A stretch of DNA of 64,000 nt from Planctomycetota bacterium (GTDB lineage: Bacteria > Planctomycetota > Phycisphaerae > Phycisphaerales > UBA1924), in NCBI GenBank assembly GCA_963204725.1, contig CAUJHH010000064.1:1-64000 (forward strand), given 5' to 3'. A program made the position numbers and the translations under genes. Below are positions 36,181 through 44,800 of this stretch, piece after piece (position 1 is the stretch's first letter; each line of letters opens with the position of its first letter). The notes below the pieces were generated by a model. That model ran no database searches and had not been told where the DNA came from. It saw only the letters and a list, made by a program, of their open reading frames with translations.

Positions 36181-38640
36181 ATGGACCCGAAAAAGCCCAA
36201 TCCCGATCTCATGGAGACACTTGCGCCCGAAGGCGGTGCGGCGAGCGGTTCGGTCTCCATGTGGACCGATAACCGTCCGGAGGGGGCGCCGCGGTCGATC
36301 GGCGGGTATCGTGTGCTCGGTTTGCTCGGCCAAGGGGGCATGGGGCACGTCTATCTCGCTGAGCAGGATTCGCCACGCCGCACTGTTGCGCTCAAGGTGA
36401 TTCGTCCGGGTCCGGCCGGGGATCAGTTGCTCAAGCGGTTTCATCACGAGGTCAGCGTTCTCGGCATGCTCAGGCACCCGGGAATCGCTCAGATCTACGA
36501 CGCCGGTGTGTCGGAGAGCATGGGCCGTGCGCAGCCGTTCTTTGCGATGGAGTTGATCAAGGGCAGGCCGCTGACGGAGTACGCGGCTTCTCGCGGTCTT
36601 GATGAGCGACTGCGGCTGGAGCTTTTCATTAAGGTATGTGAGGCGGTGCAGCACGCGCATCTGCGCGGGATCATTCATCGCGATCTGAAACCCGGAAACA
36701 TTCTGGTGGAAGAGGGAGGGCAGCCCAAGATCCTCGACTTCGGCGTGGCGCGCGCGACCAATCACGATGTGAAGGTCGTCACGATGCAGACGGATGTCGG
36801 GCAGATTGTGGGCACGATTCCATACATGAGTCCCGAGCAGCTTGCGGGGGACTCCGGTGAGCTCGACACGAGGTCTGATGTCTACTCGCTCGGCGTGGTG
36901 CTCTTTGAGTTGCTGGCGGGGCGACTGCCACACGACCTCAAGTCGCGGGCGGTCACCGAGGCGATCCGGATCGTGACCGAAACCGAGCCGCATCGACTGG
37001 CGACCTATGCCGGAGAAGTCAGTCACGATGTCGAAACGATCGTCGCGAAGGCTCTGGAACGCGACAAAGGAAGGCGGTACCAATCGGCGCTCGATCTGGC
37101 CGAGGACATTCGGCGATACCTTCGCGATGAGCCGATCTACGCTCGTCCGCCGAGCGCGATATACCAACTCTCGAAATTTGCGAGGCGCCACAAGGCGTTG
37201 GTTGTGGCGTCCGGGCTGTCGGCGTTGGTGCTCGCGTCGGGAGTCGTCGGCATCGCGTGGCAGGCGGTGGTCGCGGATCGTGAGCGGGCGCGGGCAACCG
37301 AGGAGCAGCATCGGGCGGAAGCCGCGGGTGCCCGGGCAATCGAGGAGCGCACGAATGCGTTGAACGAAAAATCGAAGGCACAGGCTGTCAGCAACTTCCT
37401 GCAGGGCATGCTGGCATCCGCAGATCCGAGCGGGCGAGGCGGAAAGGATGTACGAATCGCCGACGTGCTACGCGACGCGTCGGCTCGCATCGGTTACACC
37501 ATGACCGATCAACCGGAGATCCAGGCGATGCTCTGGGAGACTATCGGGAACACGTACTACGGGCTGGGCGAGTATTCGCTGGCCGAGGCGGAGTTCCTTC
37601 GAGCGAGAGAAACCTACTCGCGGTTGGATCCCTTCTCGCGGGACGCAATCCGGCAGCTCCACAACATCGCAGTCACCATGCGCCATCGCGGGCTTCTGGC
37701 GGAGTCTGAGGTTCGGATGCGAGAGGCGTTGGAACTGCGGGCCCGCTACCTCGGTGCCGCGGATCCAGACACATTGCACACCGCGGACAACCTTGCGACC
37801 ATTCTTCGTCGGCTCGGCCGACTGGCGGAGGCGGCCGAGCAATACAAGCGGGTGCTGGACGCGAGGCGGACCGTTCTCGGCCCGGATTCACCGGAAACAC
37901 TCGATACACAGAACAACCTGGCGTTGGTCTTTCGCGACATGGGACGATTGGACGAAGCGGAGTCCATCTTGCGCGAGACCCTGGAGCAGAAGAGGCGGAT
38001 CTATGCACTCGTAAAGGCCGATCACCCGGAAGTGCTCACGACGCAGCACAACCTGGGGCGCGTCATCGCGGATCAGGGGAGGTTGAGCGAGGCGGAGACG
38101 CTGCTTGCAGCGACGCTCAGAGCGAGAGAACGCGAACTCGGCGCTGATCATGCGCTCACGCTGCTCACCGTGGAGGCGTTGGCGGATGTCCAGCGTCGGC
38201 TGGGCAAGCACGATGTGTGCCAGCCGGAACTGCGGCGTGTCATCGACACACTCGAATCGCGAGGGCTCGAACAGGACCCGACGATGCTCATGGCCATGGA
38301 CTGCCTGGCGGCATCGCTTTGCGAGACCGAGGCGTATGTGGAGGCGGCGAGATTCGCCGAGCGTGCATTGACCCGAGCAGAGACCGCGTTCGGGGTGGGA
38401 AGCTGGATTACTGCAGACTACCGCCGCGCGCTGGCGTGGTCTTTGGCGGGACTCGGTTCGCTCGACGAAGCTGAGGCGGCGTTCAAAGAGAGCGACCGTG
38501 TGCTCGAGCAGCAACTTGGCGCGGATCACTGGCGCACGAGGGAGACGCGGGCAAGGTTGGTGTGGTTCTACGAGCGAACTGGAAGAGTCGATCGATCCGG
38601 CGCGGCGCCGTCGAAGTCAAACGAGTCCGGCCCGCGGTGA
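36181..38640 (+). CDS. Transmembrane Ser/Thr protein kinase with TPR domain
   Basis: An 819-residue PknB-type kinase. The catalytic domain (about residues 40-310) has GQGGMGHVY, the lysine in VALKVIR, HRDLKPGNILV, DFGVARA and YMSPEQ, all intact. A membrane helix (VVASGLSALVLASGVVGIAW, about 340-360) is followed by a short coiled-coil rich in glutamate and alanine, then tetratricopeptide repeats to the end (for example EAAEQYKRVLDARRTVLG, DEAESILRETLEQKRRIY). ATG at 36181 is chosen as the start; the earlier start at 36082 has no support. Such kinases are common in planctomycetes. Its last 73 bases overlap the convergent gene. Confidence 0.92.
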   Translation: MDPKKPNPDLMETLAPEGGAASGSVSMWTDNRPEGAPRSIGGYRVLGLLGQGGMGHVYLAEQDSPRRTVALKVIRPGPAGDQLLKRFHHEVSVLGMLRHPGIAQIYDAGVSESMGRAQPFFAMELIKGRPLTEYAASRGLDERLRLELFIKVCEAVQHAHLRGIIHRDLKPGNILVEEGGQPKILDFGVARATNHDVKVVTMQTDVGQIVGTIPYMSPEQLAGDSGELDTRSDVYSLGVVLFELLAGRLPHDLKSRAVTEAIRIVTETEPHRLATYAGEVSHDVETIVAKALERDKGRRYQSALDLAEDIRRYLRDEPIYARPPSAIYQLSKFARRHKALVVASGLSALVLASGVVGIAWQAVVADRERARATEEQHRAEAAGARAIEERTNALNEKSKAQAVSNFLQGMLASADPSGRGGKDVRIADVLRDASARIGYTMTDQPEIQAMLWETIGNTYYGLGEYSLAEAEFLRARETYSRLDPFSRDAIRQLHNIAVTMRHRGLLAESEVRMREALELRARYLGAADPDTLHTADNLATILRRLGRLAEAAEQYKRVLDARRTVLGPDSPETLDTQNNLALVFRDMGRLDEAESILRETLEQKRRIYALVKADHPEVLTTQHNLGRVIADQGRLSEAETLLAATLRARERELGADHALTLLTVEALADVQRRLGKHDVCQPELRRVIDTLESRGLEQDPTMLMAMDCLAASLCETEAYVEAARFAERALTRAETAFGVGSWITADYRRALAWSLAGLGSLDEAEAAFKESDRVLEQQLGADHWRTRETRARLVWFYERTGRVDRSGAAPSKSNESGPR

Positions 38641-41342
38641 TTTGTGCTTGCCGACTTCGGCTCCCGATCAAGGCCGGTTTGCTCTGCGCAGGTCGTGATG
38701 GGCGGATCCCATTGACAGCGAACACGCACGCCGAACTCGCTCTCGAGCAGGCCCGCTTTCTGCTCCGCACCCCAGAGATCCGTCGTCGGCCGCTCGTGGG
38801 ATGACGCGCCGACGATCAACTCTCGAACGCCTTCATGGTCGGTGCCGAGTCGGAGCGTGGCGTCGTGGACCGCCTGCGTATGGGCGCGATCCAAGCCGTC
38901 GGCGACCCGCAGGATCGCTGCGAGTTTGGCGACGATTCCACGATCGTCACGAGAGAGGCGTTTGAATCGTCCGTGCCTGAGAGACGGTTCTGCACGCCGG
39001 TGGTATCTCGCGATCTGTGCGATGATCGAGAGCTGGCGCGGCGTAAAGCCGCGGATGTCGCTGTTGGAAATGAGGCGCATGCTGTGCTTGTGGTGCTTGG
39101 CGTAATTCACGAGATGGCCGACATCGTGGAGCACGGCCGCGGCCTCGAGAAGCATGCGGCACTCTGCGGTCGCCAGGCGATGGGGCAGGATCTCGTCTCG
39201 AACAAGCTGATCGAACAGCCGCATGGCGAGCTTCGCGACGTGCTCAGAGTGCGCACGCTCGTAGCGACACGCCTCGGCAAATCGACGGACTGCTGCCATC
39301 GATCGCGAGGAGGAAGGTGCCGTAGGTACGGCTCCGCGTTCGGCGATCATGGAGAGCATGATGCCATCGCGGATTCCCTTGTCGTACACGCGGAGGCGGT
39401 TGACGTTGAGGAATCGGAGAACGCCATCCGCGATGACCGTGCCCGCGACGATGATGTCCGCGCGCTCGGGGTTCAGGCGAGGCGTGCGCATCCGTTCGCG
39501 GAGGGTCATCGAGCCGAGGCGATCAACGAGGTGCCGCACCTCAGACCTTCGAATCTCTGGGCTGATGCCGGCTTCATCGCGTGGCGGCGACTTGGCCGCC
39601 AGAAGTGCGGCGATCGCTGTGAACGTGCCGCCCGTGCCGACGACCAGCACGGGGGCGAAGGGCGGCGTGGGAAGCGACTGTGACATCGCTTTCTGGACGT
39701 AGCGGCGCATGCGTTTGACTGCCCCATCACCGTCACCGGGTGGGAACATCTCTGCGAGTCGGACGGCGCCGATTGGGACGGAGCTCAACTGCTCGATCGC
39801 GCCCTTTGTTGAGAGCACGACCTCGGTGCTACCTCCCCCGATGTCCACCACTGCAGTCGGCGTCTCGCCGATATCGAACCCGGCGGCCACGCTCCGGTGG
39901 GCGTTCCGTGCCTCGTCTTCTTCACTGAGCACATCAAGGGCGATTCCGGCGCGATCGCGGACGAGATTGAGAAACTCCCGTTGGTTGGTGGCGTCGCGAA
40001 CGGCGGAAGTGCCGATGGCGCGGAGTCGGGCGACGCCGAAGCCCTGTGCGATGCCTCGCATCCGTGCGATGGCCTCCGCGGTCCGGAGCATCGATTGGGC
40101 TGAGAGCAGACCCGTCGCGACGAGCCCCTGTCCGAGCCGCGTGCTCTCTTTCTCGTCGTCGAGGATCTCGTACGCGACGTCGGCGCGCGACTGCGCGACG
40201 AGCAGGCGAACGCTGTTGCTTCCGACATCGATGACGGCAAAGCGATCTTCACGCGTGGGCGCGAGCGCGACGGCGTTGGCAATCGGATCGGCATCCGGCT
40301 CCCATTCCGCTGTCCTTGCCTCGTTCGTCCATGCCTGCAACTCGGCGAGGAGACGGGAAAACCCCCCGATCTCGAGTCGTTCCTGGATGTTCCGTCGTCC
40401 CGCATCGCTAGCTCGACCGAGCCACTCCGCCAATCGGTCGGAGAGGCCATTGGGAAGGCGCGCGAACCGGGCGTGATGCCGCTCGATCAGGCTGAGTGTC
40501 GAAGAGGTATCGGCCACAACTCCAAAGGCCCGCTGCTCGTCGGCCAGCCCATCGAGCACACGCTGCAACAAATGTGCGGGGAGGCATGAGCCGGCGATCC
40601 TCAGCATGTATCTCAGCTGACGCATCGCGATGCGCAACTCGTGGACGGTCTCGATATCATGGCCGGGCTGTTCGACGAGCGACTTCACGGCATCGGATTG
40701 GGACCTGATCCGTTCGATCGCCGCATCCGAGAGAAGGCGTGGACCACACGCAGGTGGCGACATTCCATCGACAAGTCGGTCGATAGCTCGATCGAGTTTG
40801 CTCAGACGATAGGATTCGAGCGAGACGCTCAATCGCTTCGAGGATCGTGCCCGCGAAATGGACGCCACTCGTGCGATCGCCTTGAACTCCCGCCGGCTCT
40901 CGATGGCTCCGGCCTTGAACCCGGTCCGGGCTTGGTCAAGGAGCACATCCCAAGCACGCACTCGCCCGGCGGTCTGGCGCAGGTGGTTGACGAGCTTCAG
41001 GAGGCTCCCGCGTTGGCGTTCCGAGCAGCACTGTTCGGCAATGGCGAGAGCGACCTCGAGTTGGCGGCACGCGACGCGAAGTTTGTGGACCCGCTTCGGA
41101 CTGGAGCTGTCCTCGCTCGTGCGCCGAGCGGTGCGGATCAGGATCCGTCCTTCGCGCTCGACCAATGCGGCACCCGCCACTTCCAGTGGGAAGGCGGCAC
41201 CGATTGACGAACGTGGACTGGCGGGTTCTCTCGGCATGTGTGCGACTCGCGCCGAAGTGACGTCTGATGCTACCTTCGGTTTGCTTGGTGCGATGGGACC
41301 ATCGCGGATCTTCACGCTTTGTTCGGATCCTGCGAGGTTCAT
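38568..41342 (-). CDS. CHAD - Ppx/GppA phosphatase - HD domain fusion protein
   Basis: A 924-residue protein (889 if the later ATG at 41237 is used; neither has a clear ribosome site). Residues about 55-345 form a CHAD domain, two helical halves with repeated histidines (VHKLRVACRQLE and VHELRIAMRQLRYML), which binds polyphosphate. Residues about 370-670 form the Ppx/GppA exopolyphosphatase/pppGpp phosphatase fold, with the actin-like motifs FAVIDVGSNSVRLLVA, AVVDIGGGSTEVVL and VVGTGGTFTAIA. Residues about 690-870 form an HD-type domain (ERAHSEHVAKLA, AVLHDVGHLV). The fusion points to polyphosphate or alarmone breakdown by a single polyP-tethered enzyme. Confidence 0.9.
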   Translation of the reverse strand: MNLAGSEQSVKIRDGPIAPSKPKVASDVTSARVAHMPREPASPRSSIGAAFPLEVAGAALVEREGRILIRTARRTSEDSSSPKRVHKLRVACRQLEVALAIAEQCCSERQRGSLLKLVNHLRQTAGRVRAWDVLLDQARTGFKAGAIESRREFKAIARVASISRARSSKRLSVSLESYRLSKLDRAIDRLVDGMSPPACGPRLLSDAAIERIRSQSDAVKSLVEQPGHDIETVHELRIAMRQLRYMLRIAGSCLPAHLLQRVLDGLADEQRAFGVVADTSSTLSLIERHHARFARLPNGLSDRLAEWLGRASDAGRRNIQERLEIGGFSRLLAELQAWTNEARTAEWEPDADPIANAVALAPTREDRFAVIDVGSNSVRLLVAQSRADVAYEILDDEKESTRLGQGLVATGLLSAQSMLRTAEAIARMRGIAQGFGVARLRAIGTSAVRDATNQREFLNLVRDRAGIALDVLSEEDEARNAHRSVAAGFDIGETPTAVVDIGGGSTEVVLSTKGAIEQLSSVPIGAVRLAEMFPPGDGDGAVKRMRRYVQKAMSQSLPTPPFAPVLVVGTGGTFTAIAALLAAKSPPRDEAGISPEIRRSEVRHLVDRLGSMTLRERMRTPRLNPERADIIVAGTVIADGVLRFLNVNRLRVYDKGIRDGIMLSMIAERGAVPTAPSSSRSMAAVRRFAEACRYERAHSEHVAKLAMRLFDQLVRDEILPHRLATAECRMLLEAAAVLHDVGHLVNYAKHHKHSMRLISNSDIRGFTPRQLSIIAQIARYHRRAEPSLRHGRFKRLSRDDRGIVAKLAAILRVADGLDRAHTQAVHDATLRLGTDHEGVRELIVGASSHERPTTDLWGAEQKAGLLESEFGVRVRCQWDPPITTCAEQTGLDREPKSASTNHRGPDSFDFDGAAPDRSTLPVRS

Positions 41343-41459
41343 GGTCGAGCGACTGGAACTCCGGGGCTTCGCGTGCGAAGATATGGCCGGTGGGACGTGG
41401 GCGCGTGCCGAGGCTGGGGCCCGGCGGGACCCCCTTGGGGCATGATGGAGATTCTCTGG

Positions 41460-42335
41460 ATGAGACGCACTTGCCGACCGGCGCGCCGGTGGCGTTCGTG
41501 GATTCCGCCCGCACTGGTTGCGGCGGGGTGCCTTGCCTCGGGATCTGGGCAGCCGTCCGTGCCGCCGGGACTCGGGCCCTTTCCTGCAATCTCACGACCT
41601 TCGGACTATCGCGAACTGGCGGTGGCCATCCGGGGACGCGTCGATCGAGTTCATGTCGCGCCGGGTGACACGGTTGAGCCGGGCGACGAGTTGCTGACGC
41701 TTGAGGACTCGGTTCAGCGTCAGACGATTGAACTGGCGAGGCTCAGCGCGGGAGACGATTCGAGTGTTCGAAACTCGCAGTTGTTGCGCGATCATTGGGC
41801 GGAAGAGGTACGGCTCACATCGGAGTCCAACCAGCAGGGAGGCGCGAGCGAGAACGAACTGCGGGACGCAAGGCTCAAGCTCGGGCAGTCGGAGATATCG
41901 CTCGACTCTGCGAAGATCATGCTTCGCGAGGCAGGTGTGGAGCTGGCGAGGGAACTCGCGCGCTTGGATGAGATGAGGGTTGTCTCTCCCATCGCGGGCA
42001 CCATCCTCGACGTTCACAAACGGCAAGGAGAAGCGGCCGACGAGCAGACAAAGGTGATCACCGTCATTTCAACCAACCCCCTGTGGCTCGAGGTTAACGT
42101 GCCGACAAAGGATGCGATGCGGCTGAGAGTTGGCGATGCGGCGTCGATTCGATGGCAGGATCTGGAGGACGCGATCGACATGGACGGCAAGATCATCTTC
42201 GTCTCGCCGGCCGGACACGCGGGGGCCAGGCAGATTCAGGTCCGGGTTGAAGTTTCGAACGATTCGGGGCTTCCGAGCGGCCTTCACAGCGACATCTGGT
42301 TCCACCCGGCACCCCGGGCTGCTGCTGGATCGTGA
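41460..42335 (+). CDS. HlyD-like periplasmic adaptor (membrane fusion protein)
   Basis: A 291-residue protein. ATG at 41460 is chosen with GGAG nine bases upstream; the upstream in-frame start at 41319 has no support. A signal or membrane segment (about residues 10-25, SWIPPALVAAGCLASG) is followed by the barrel-sandwich hybrid halves (AIRGRVDRVHVAPGDTVEPGDELLTLED and SPIAGTILDVHKRQGEAADEQT), with a short alpha-helical hairpin between them, then a beta-barrel. This is the layout of RND/ABC-type export adaptors. It opens the rightward five-gene export cluster. No pump gene is next to it. Confidence 0.85.
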   Translation: MRRTCRPARRWRSWIPPALVAAGCLASGSGQPSVPPGLGPFPAISRPSDYRELAVAIRGRVDRVHVAPGDTVEPGDELLTLEDSVQRQTIELARLSAGDDSSVRNSQLLRDHWAEEVRLTSESNQQGGASENELRDARLKLGQSEISLDSAKIMLREAGVELARELARLDEMRVVSPIAGTILDVHKRQGEAADEQTKVITVISTNPLWLEVNVPTKDAMRLRVGDAASIRWQDLEDAIDMDGKIIFVSPAGHAGARQIQVRVEVSNDSGLPSGLHSDIWFHPAPRAAAGS

Positions 42336-42487
42336 GAGCACGATGTCTACTCTTCCACCCAATCTTGAGGGAATCGCCCAGGGCCGTTCCCCGAGGACAA
42401 CGCAGATTGTTGAATTGCATCGGGCCCGACCGGGCTTGTCCGGCACGCTCGAGACACCCGAACACACTTTGATGAAAGGACCACACC

Positions 42488-42829
42488 ATGGCAGAAGGCA
42501 CGAACGATCCGTCGCGTCAGATTCAGCTCCGAATCGACGAGTCCAAGATGAATACGACGTACGCCAACACCATCCGAACCTCGACGACTGCGGACGAAGT
42601 CGTCATGGACTTCGGCATGAATCTCCCCATGCAGACCGGCGAGAATCAGCAGGCGATCATGTTCAATGTCGGCAGTCGCGTGATCATGAACTGGGCGGGC
42701 GCGAAGCGCCTTGCGATCAGTCTCGGGCAGGTGGTTCGCCAGTACGAGGATCGCAACGGTCAGATTCAGCTCGGCCAGCCAGGCCAGCCGGGGCGTCCCG
42801 AAGGCGATGGACCGAAGCTCTCGCAGTAA
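42488..42829 (+). CDS. DUF3467 family protein
   Basis: A 113-residue protein. ATG at 42488 has AAAGGA about nine bases upstream. The body, RIDESKMNTTYANTIRTSTTADEVVMDFGMNL and the later IMFNVGSRVIMNWAGAKRLAISLGQVV, matches the DUF3467 family, small soluble proteins of unknown function. The C-terminal 20 residues are a glycine/glutamine/proline-rich tail. It has no signal peptide, so it is cytoplasmic. It lies inside the export cluster, 152 bases after the adaptor gene; it could be a regulator, a chaperone or cargo, and the sequence does not decide. Confidence 0.8.
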   Translation: MAEGTNDPSRQIQLRIDESKMNTTYANTIRTSTTADEVVMDFGMNLPMQTGENQQAIMFNVGSRVIMNWAGAKRLAISLGQVVRQYEDRNGQIQLGQPGQPGRPEGDGPKLSQ

Positions 42830-42880
42830 GCCGTCACGTCCTCTCACCGATATTCGTACGCCGATCGGAGGCACCCCGCG

Positions 42881-44794
42881 ATGGGCGCTGAACCACCGGT
42901 CGGAGAGCACGAGCGGAGCCGCGCCGACACCCCTCCCATAGAGGCGTCGAGTGTGGCTCCGCTCGCGTCGTTTCTCGGGTCGCTGCTGAAACGGCAGGTT
43001 GCCCTGGGGGATGCCGACGCCGGCGTGATCTGGCTCTACCCGACTCCAGCCCGACAGGCCGGCCCGGTCGCAATCCATCAGGATCCGATGAGACAGCTCT
43101 CTCGGACATGGGTCGGCACCGTTGTCCAAGCCATGGAGCGCAGTGCCGAGAGCCTGCAAACGCCGCGAGATGACGGGCGGCCGAGCGTTCGTATCGAACA
43201 GGTGAGACTCGACGGTGAGGACGGCGTGTATGGCTCGGGGGCGGGCCATCTGCTGGCGATCGTGCCGCTGGTGGCTGCGGGAACGGTCGAGGGACTGTGT
43301 GGTCTTGTGATCGCCGGCGGGGATCGGCGGCTCGCCTCGGAGGCGGCGCTTCGAGCGTCGCTCTCTGCGTCGAGCTTCGAAGCATATCTCTGGCAAGAAA
43401 GCGCGATCAAGGAAGCCGAGGGGCGAGCAAGACTCCGCGAGACGCTGGAGTTGCTTGACGCCGCCATTCAGGGACGGACTGTTGGCGCGGTCAGTGCAAT
43501 CCTTTGCCATGAACTCAGGCGTCGATTCTCATGCGTGCGCGTGTCGATCGGACTCGTGTCCGGCGAATCACTTCGCTTGGTCGGCATGAGCGGCGTCGAC
43601 GCGGTCGACCGGCGAGCTCCGGCGGTGGACGCGATCGAGGCGGCGATGGAGGAGTGCGCGGCGCAAGACACCGAGATCGCGTTTCCGCAGCCGTCCGGCG
43701 CAGAGCAAGACCCGGCGACTCGGCGAGTGGTTCGCTCGCATGAGCTATTGTCGTTGAAGGCGGGCCCATCGGCGATTCTGAGCCTGCCGCTCAGGATCGA
43801 GGGTGACCTTGTCGGCGTTGTGTCGCTGGAGCGATCTCCGGAGGATCCATTTCCGCCGGGCGGGGTGTCGCTCTTACGGCTCCTTGCGGAGTTCATCGGA
43901 CCATGCATTTGGACACGGCGGCTTGCGGATCGCGGCATACTCGCGGTCACTCGTGACAGGCTGCTCGATCTTGGTGCGGCCATTGCTGGGCCCCGTCATA
44001 CCGGCGCCAAGCTGATCGGGCTCCTGCTGCTCTTGATACTCATCGGGCTCGCGGCGATTCCAATCCCCGATCGTGTGAGCGCGAGCGCGGAGGTTCGGGC
44101 TGTTACGGCGCGCACGATTCCCCCACCGTTCACGGGATATCTCGTGGAGACGCTCGTGCGGCCGGGTGACTACGTCGAAGCCGGGGCTGTCATGGGTCGG
44201 ATGGATACAAGCGAGTTCGTGCTGCAGCTCGAAGAAGAACTGGGACGGAGAGCGTCGCTCGAGACTGAACGTGACAACTCACACGCGACAGGCGACCTCG
44301 GTGCGTGGAGGCGTGCAGCGAAGGGTGTAGAGGAGAGCGACGCGAAGATCGCGCTGCTGAACACATACATCGCGAGAGCAGAGATTCGCTCGCCGATCAC
44401 GGGGCAGGTGAGCCGCGGGGATCTGGAAGACTTCGTGGGTGCCCGCGTTGAGCCCACCACCGCTCTCTTCGAGATCGTGACCCCCGAGCGCATGGTCCTG
44501 ATCGAGATCGATGAACGCGACATTCGACGCGTTGAAGTTGGGCAAGAGGGCTGGGTAATCACTACCTCTTCGCCAAACGATCGGGTTCCAATACGCGTTT
44601 CTCGGATCAATCCATCGGCAGAGCCCACCGAGGGCGCGAACGTCTTTCTGGTGGAGGCCGAGGTCGTCGGTCGAGAACTGGTGTTACGGCCTGGGATGCG
44701 TGGGCGTGTTCGGCTCGAAGATGGCCATACGACCGGGCTCGCGGCATTGGTACGGCCGGTACTCGACGAGATTCGACTACGGCTGTGGTGGTGA
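42881..44794 (+). CDS. GAF-domain and HlyD-like adaptor fusion, membrane-anchored
   Basis: A 637-residue protein. Residues about 35-170 and 185-345 look like two GAF sensor domains (the second has SIGLVSGESLRLVGMSG and LPLRIEGDLVGVVSLERS). A single membrane helix follows (LIGLLLLLILIGLAAIPIP, 378-396). The rest is a HlyD-like adaptor: RTIPPPFTGYLVETLVRPGDYVEAGAVMGRMD, a short coiled-coil, and AEIRSPITGQVSRGD, then a beta-barrel. The GAF part should be cytoplasmic and the adaptor outside the membrane, so it may sense a ligand and gate export. The next gene starts six bases later. Confidence 0.85.
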   Translation: MGAEPPVGEHERSRADTPPIEASSVAPLASFLGSLLKRQVALGDADAGVIWLYPTPARQAGPVAIHQDPMRQLSRTWVGTVVQAMERSAESLQTPRDDGRPSVRIEQVRLDGEDGVYGSGAGHLLAIVPLVAAGTVEGLCGLVIAGGDRRLASEAALRASLSASSFEAYLWQESAIKEAEGRARLRETLELLDAAIQGRTVGAVSAILCHELRRRFSCVRVSIGLVSGESLRLVGMSGVDAVDRRAPAVDAIEAAMEECAAQDTEIAFPQPSGAEQDPATRRVVRSHELLSLKAGPSAILSLPLRIEGDLVGVVSLERSPEDPFPPGGVSLLRLLAEFIGPCIWTRRLADRGILAVTRDRLLDLGAAIAGPRHTGAKLIGLLLLLILIGLAAIPIPDRVSASAEVRAVTARTIPPPFTGYLVETLVRPGDYVEAGAVMGRMDTSEFVLQLEEELGRRASLETERDNSHATGDLGAWRRAAKGVEESDAKIALLNTYIARAEIRSPITGQVSRGDLEDFVGARVEPTTALFEIVTPERMVLIEIDERDIRRVEVGQEGWVITTSSPNDRVPIRVSRINPSAEPTEGANVFLVEAEVVGRELVLRPGMRGRVRLEDGHTTGLAALVRPVLDEIRLRLWW

Positions 44795-44800
44795 ACCGGC

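Noticed and set aside
35992-37311. N-terminal extension of the beta-helix protein gene up to 37311
   Set aside because: It is antisense to the kinase gene; GAGGAG and a signal peptide at 35991 fix the start.
42343-42891. Open frame starting MSTLPPNLEG between the adaptor and DUF3467 genes, considered as a peptide precursor
   Set aside because: It runs on in a wrong frame through the whole DUF3467 gene, has no stop before it and no ribosome site, so no small peptide is defined.
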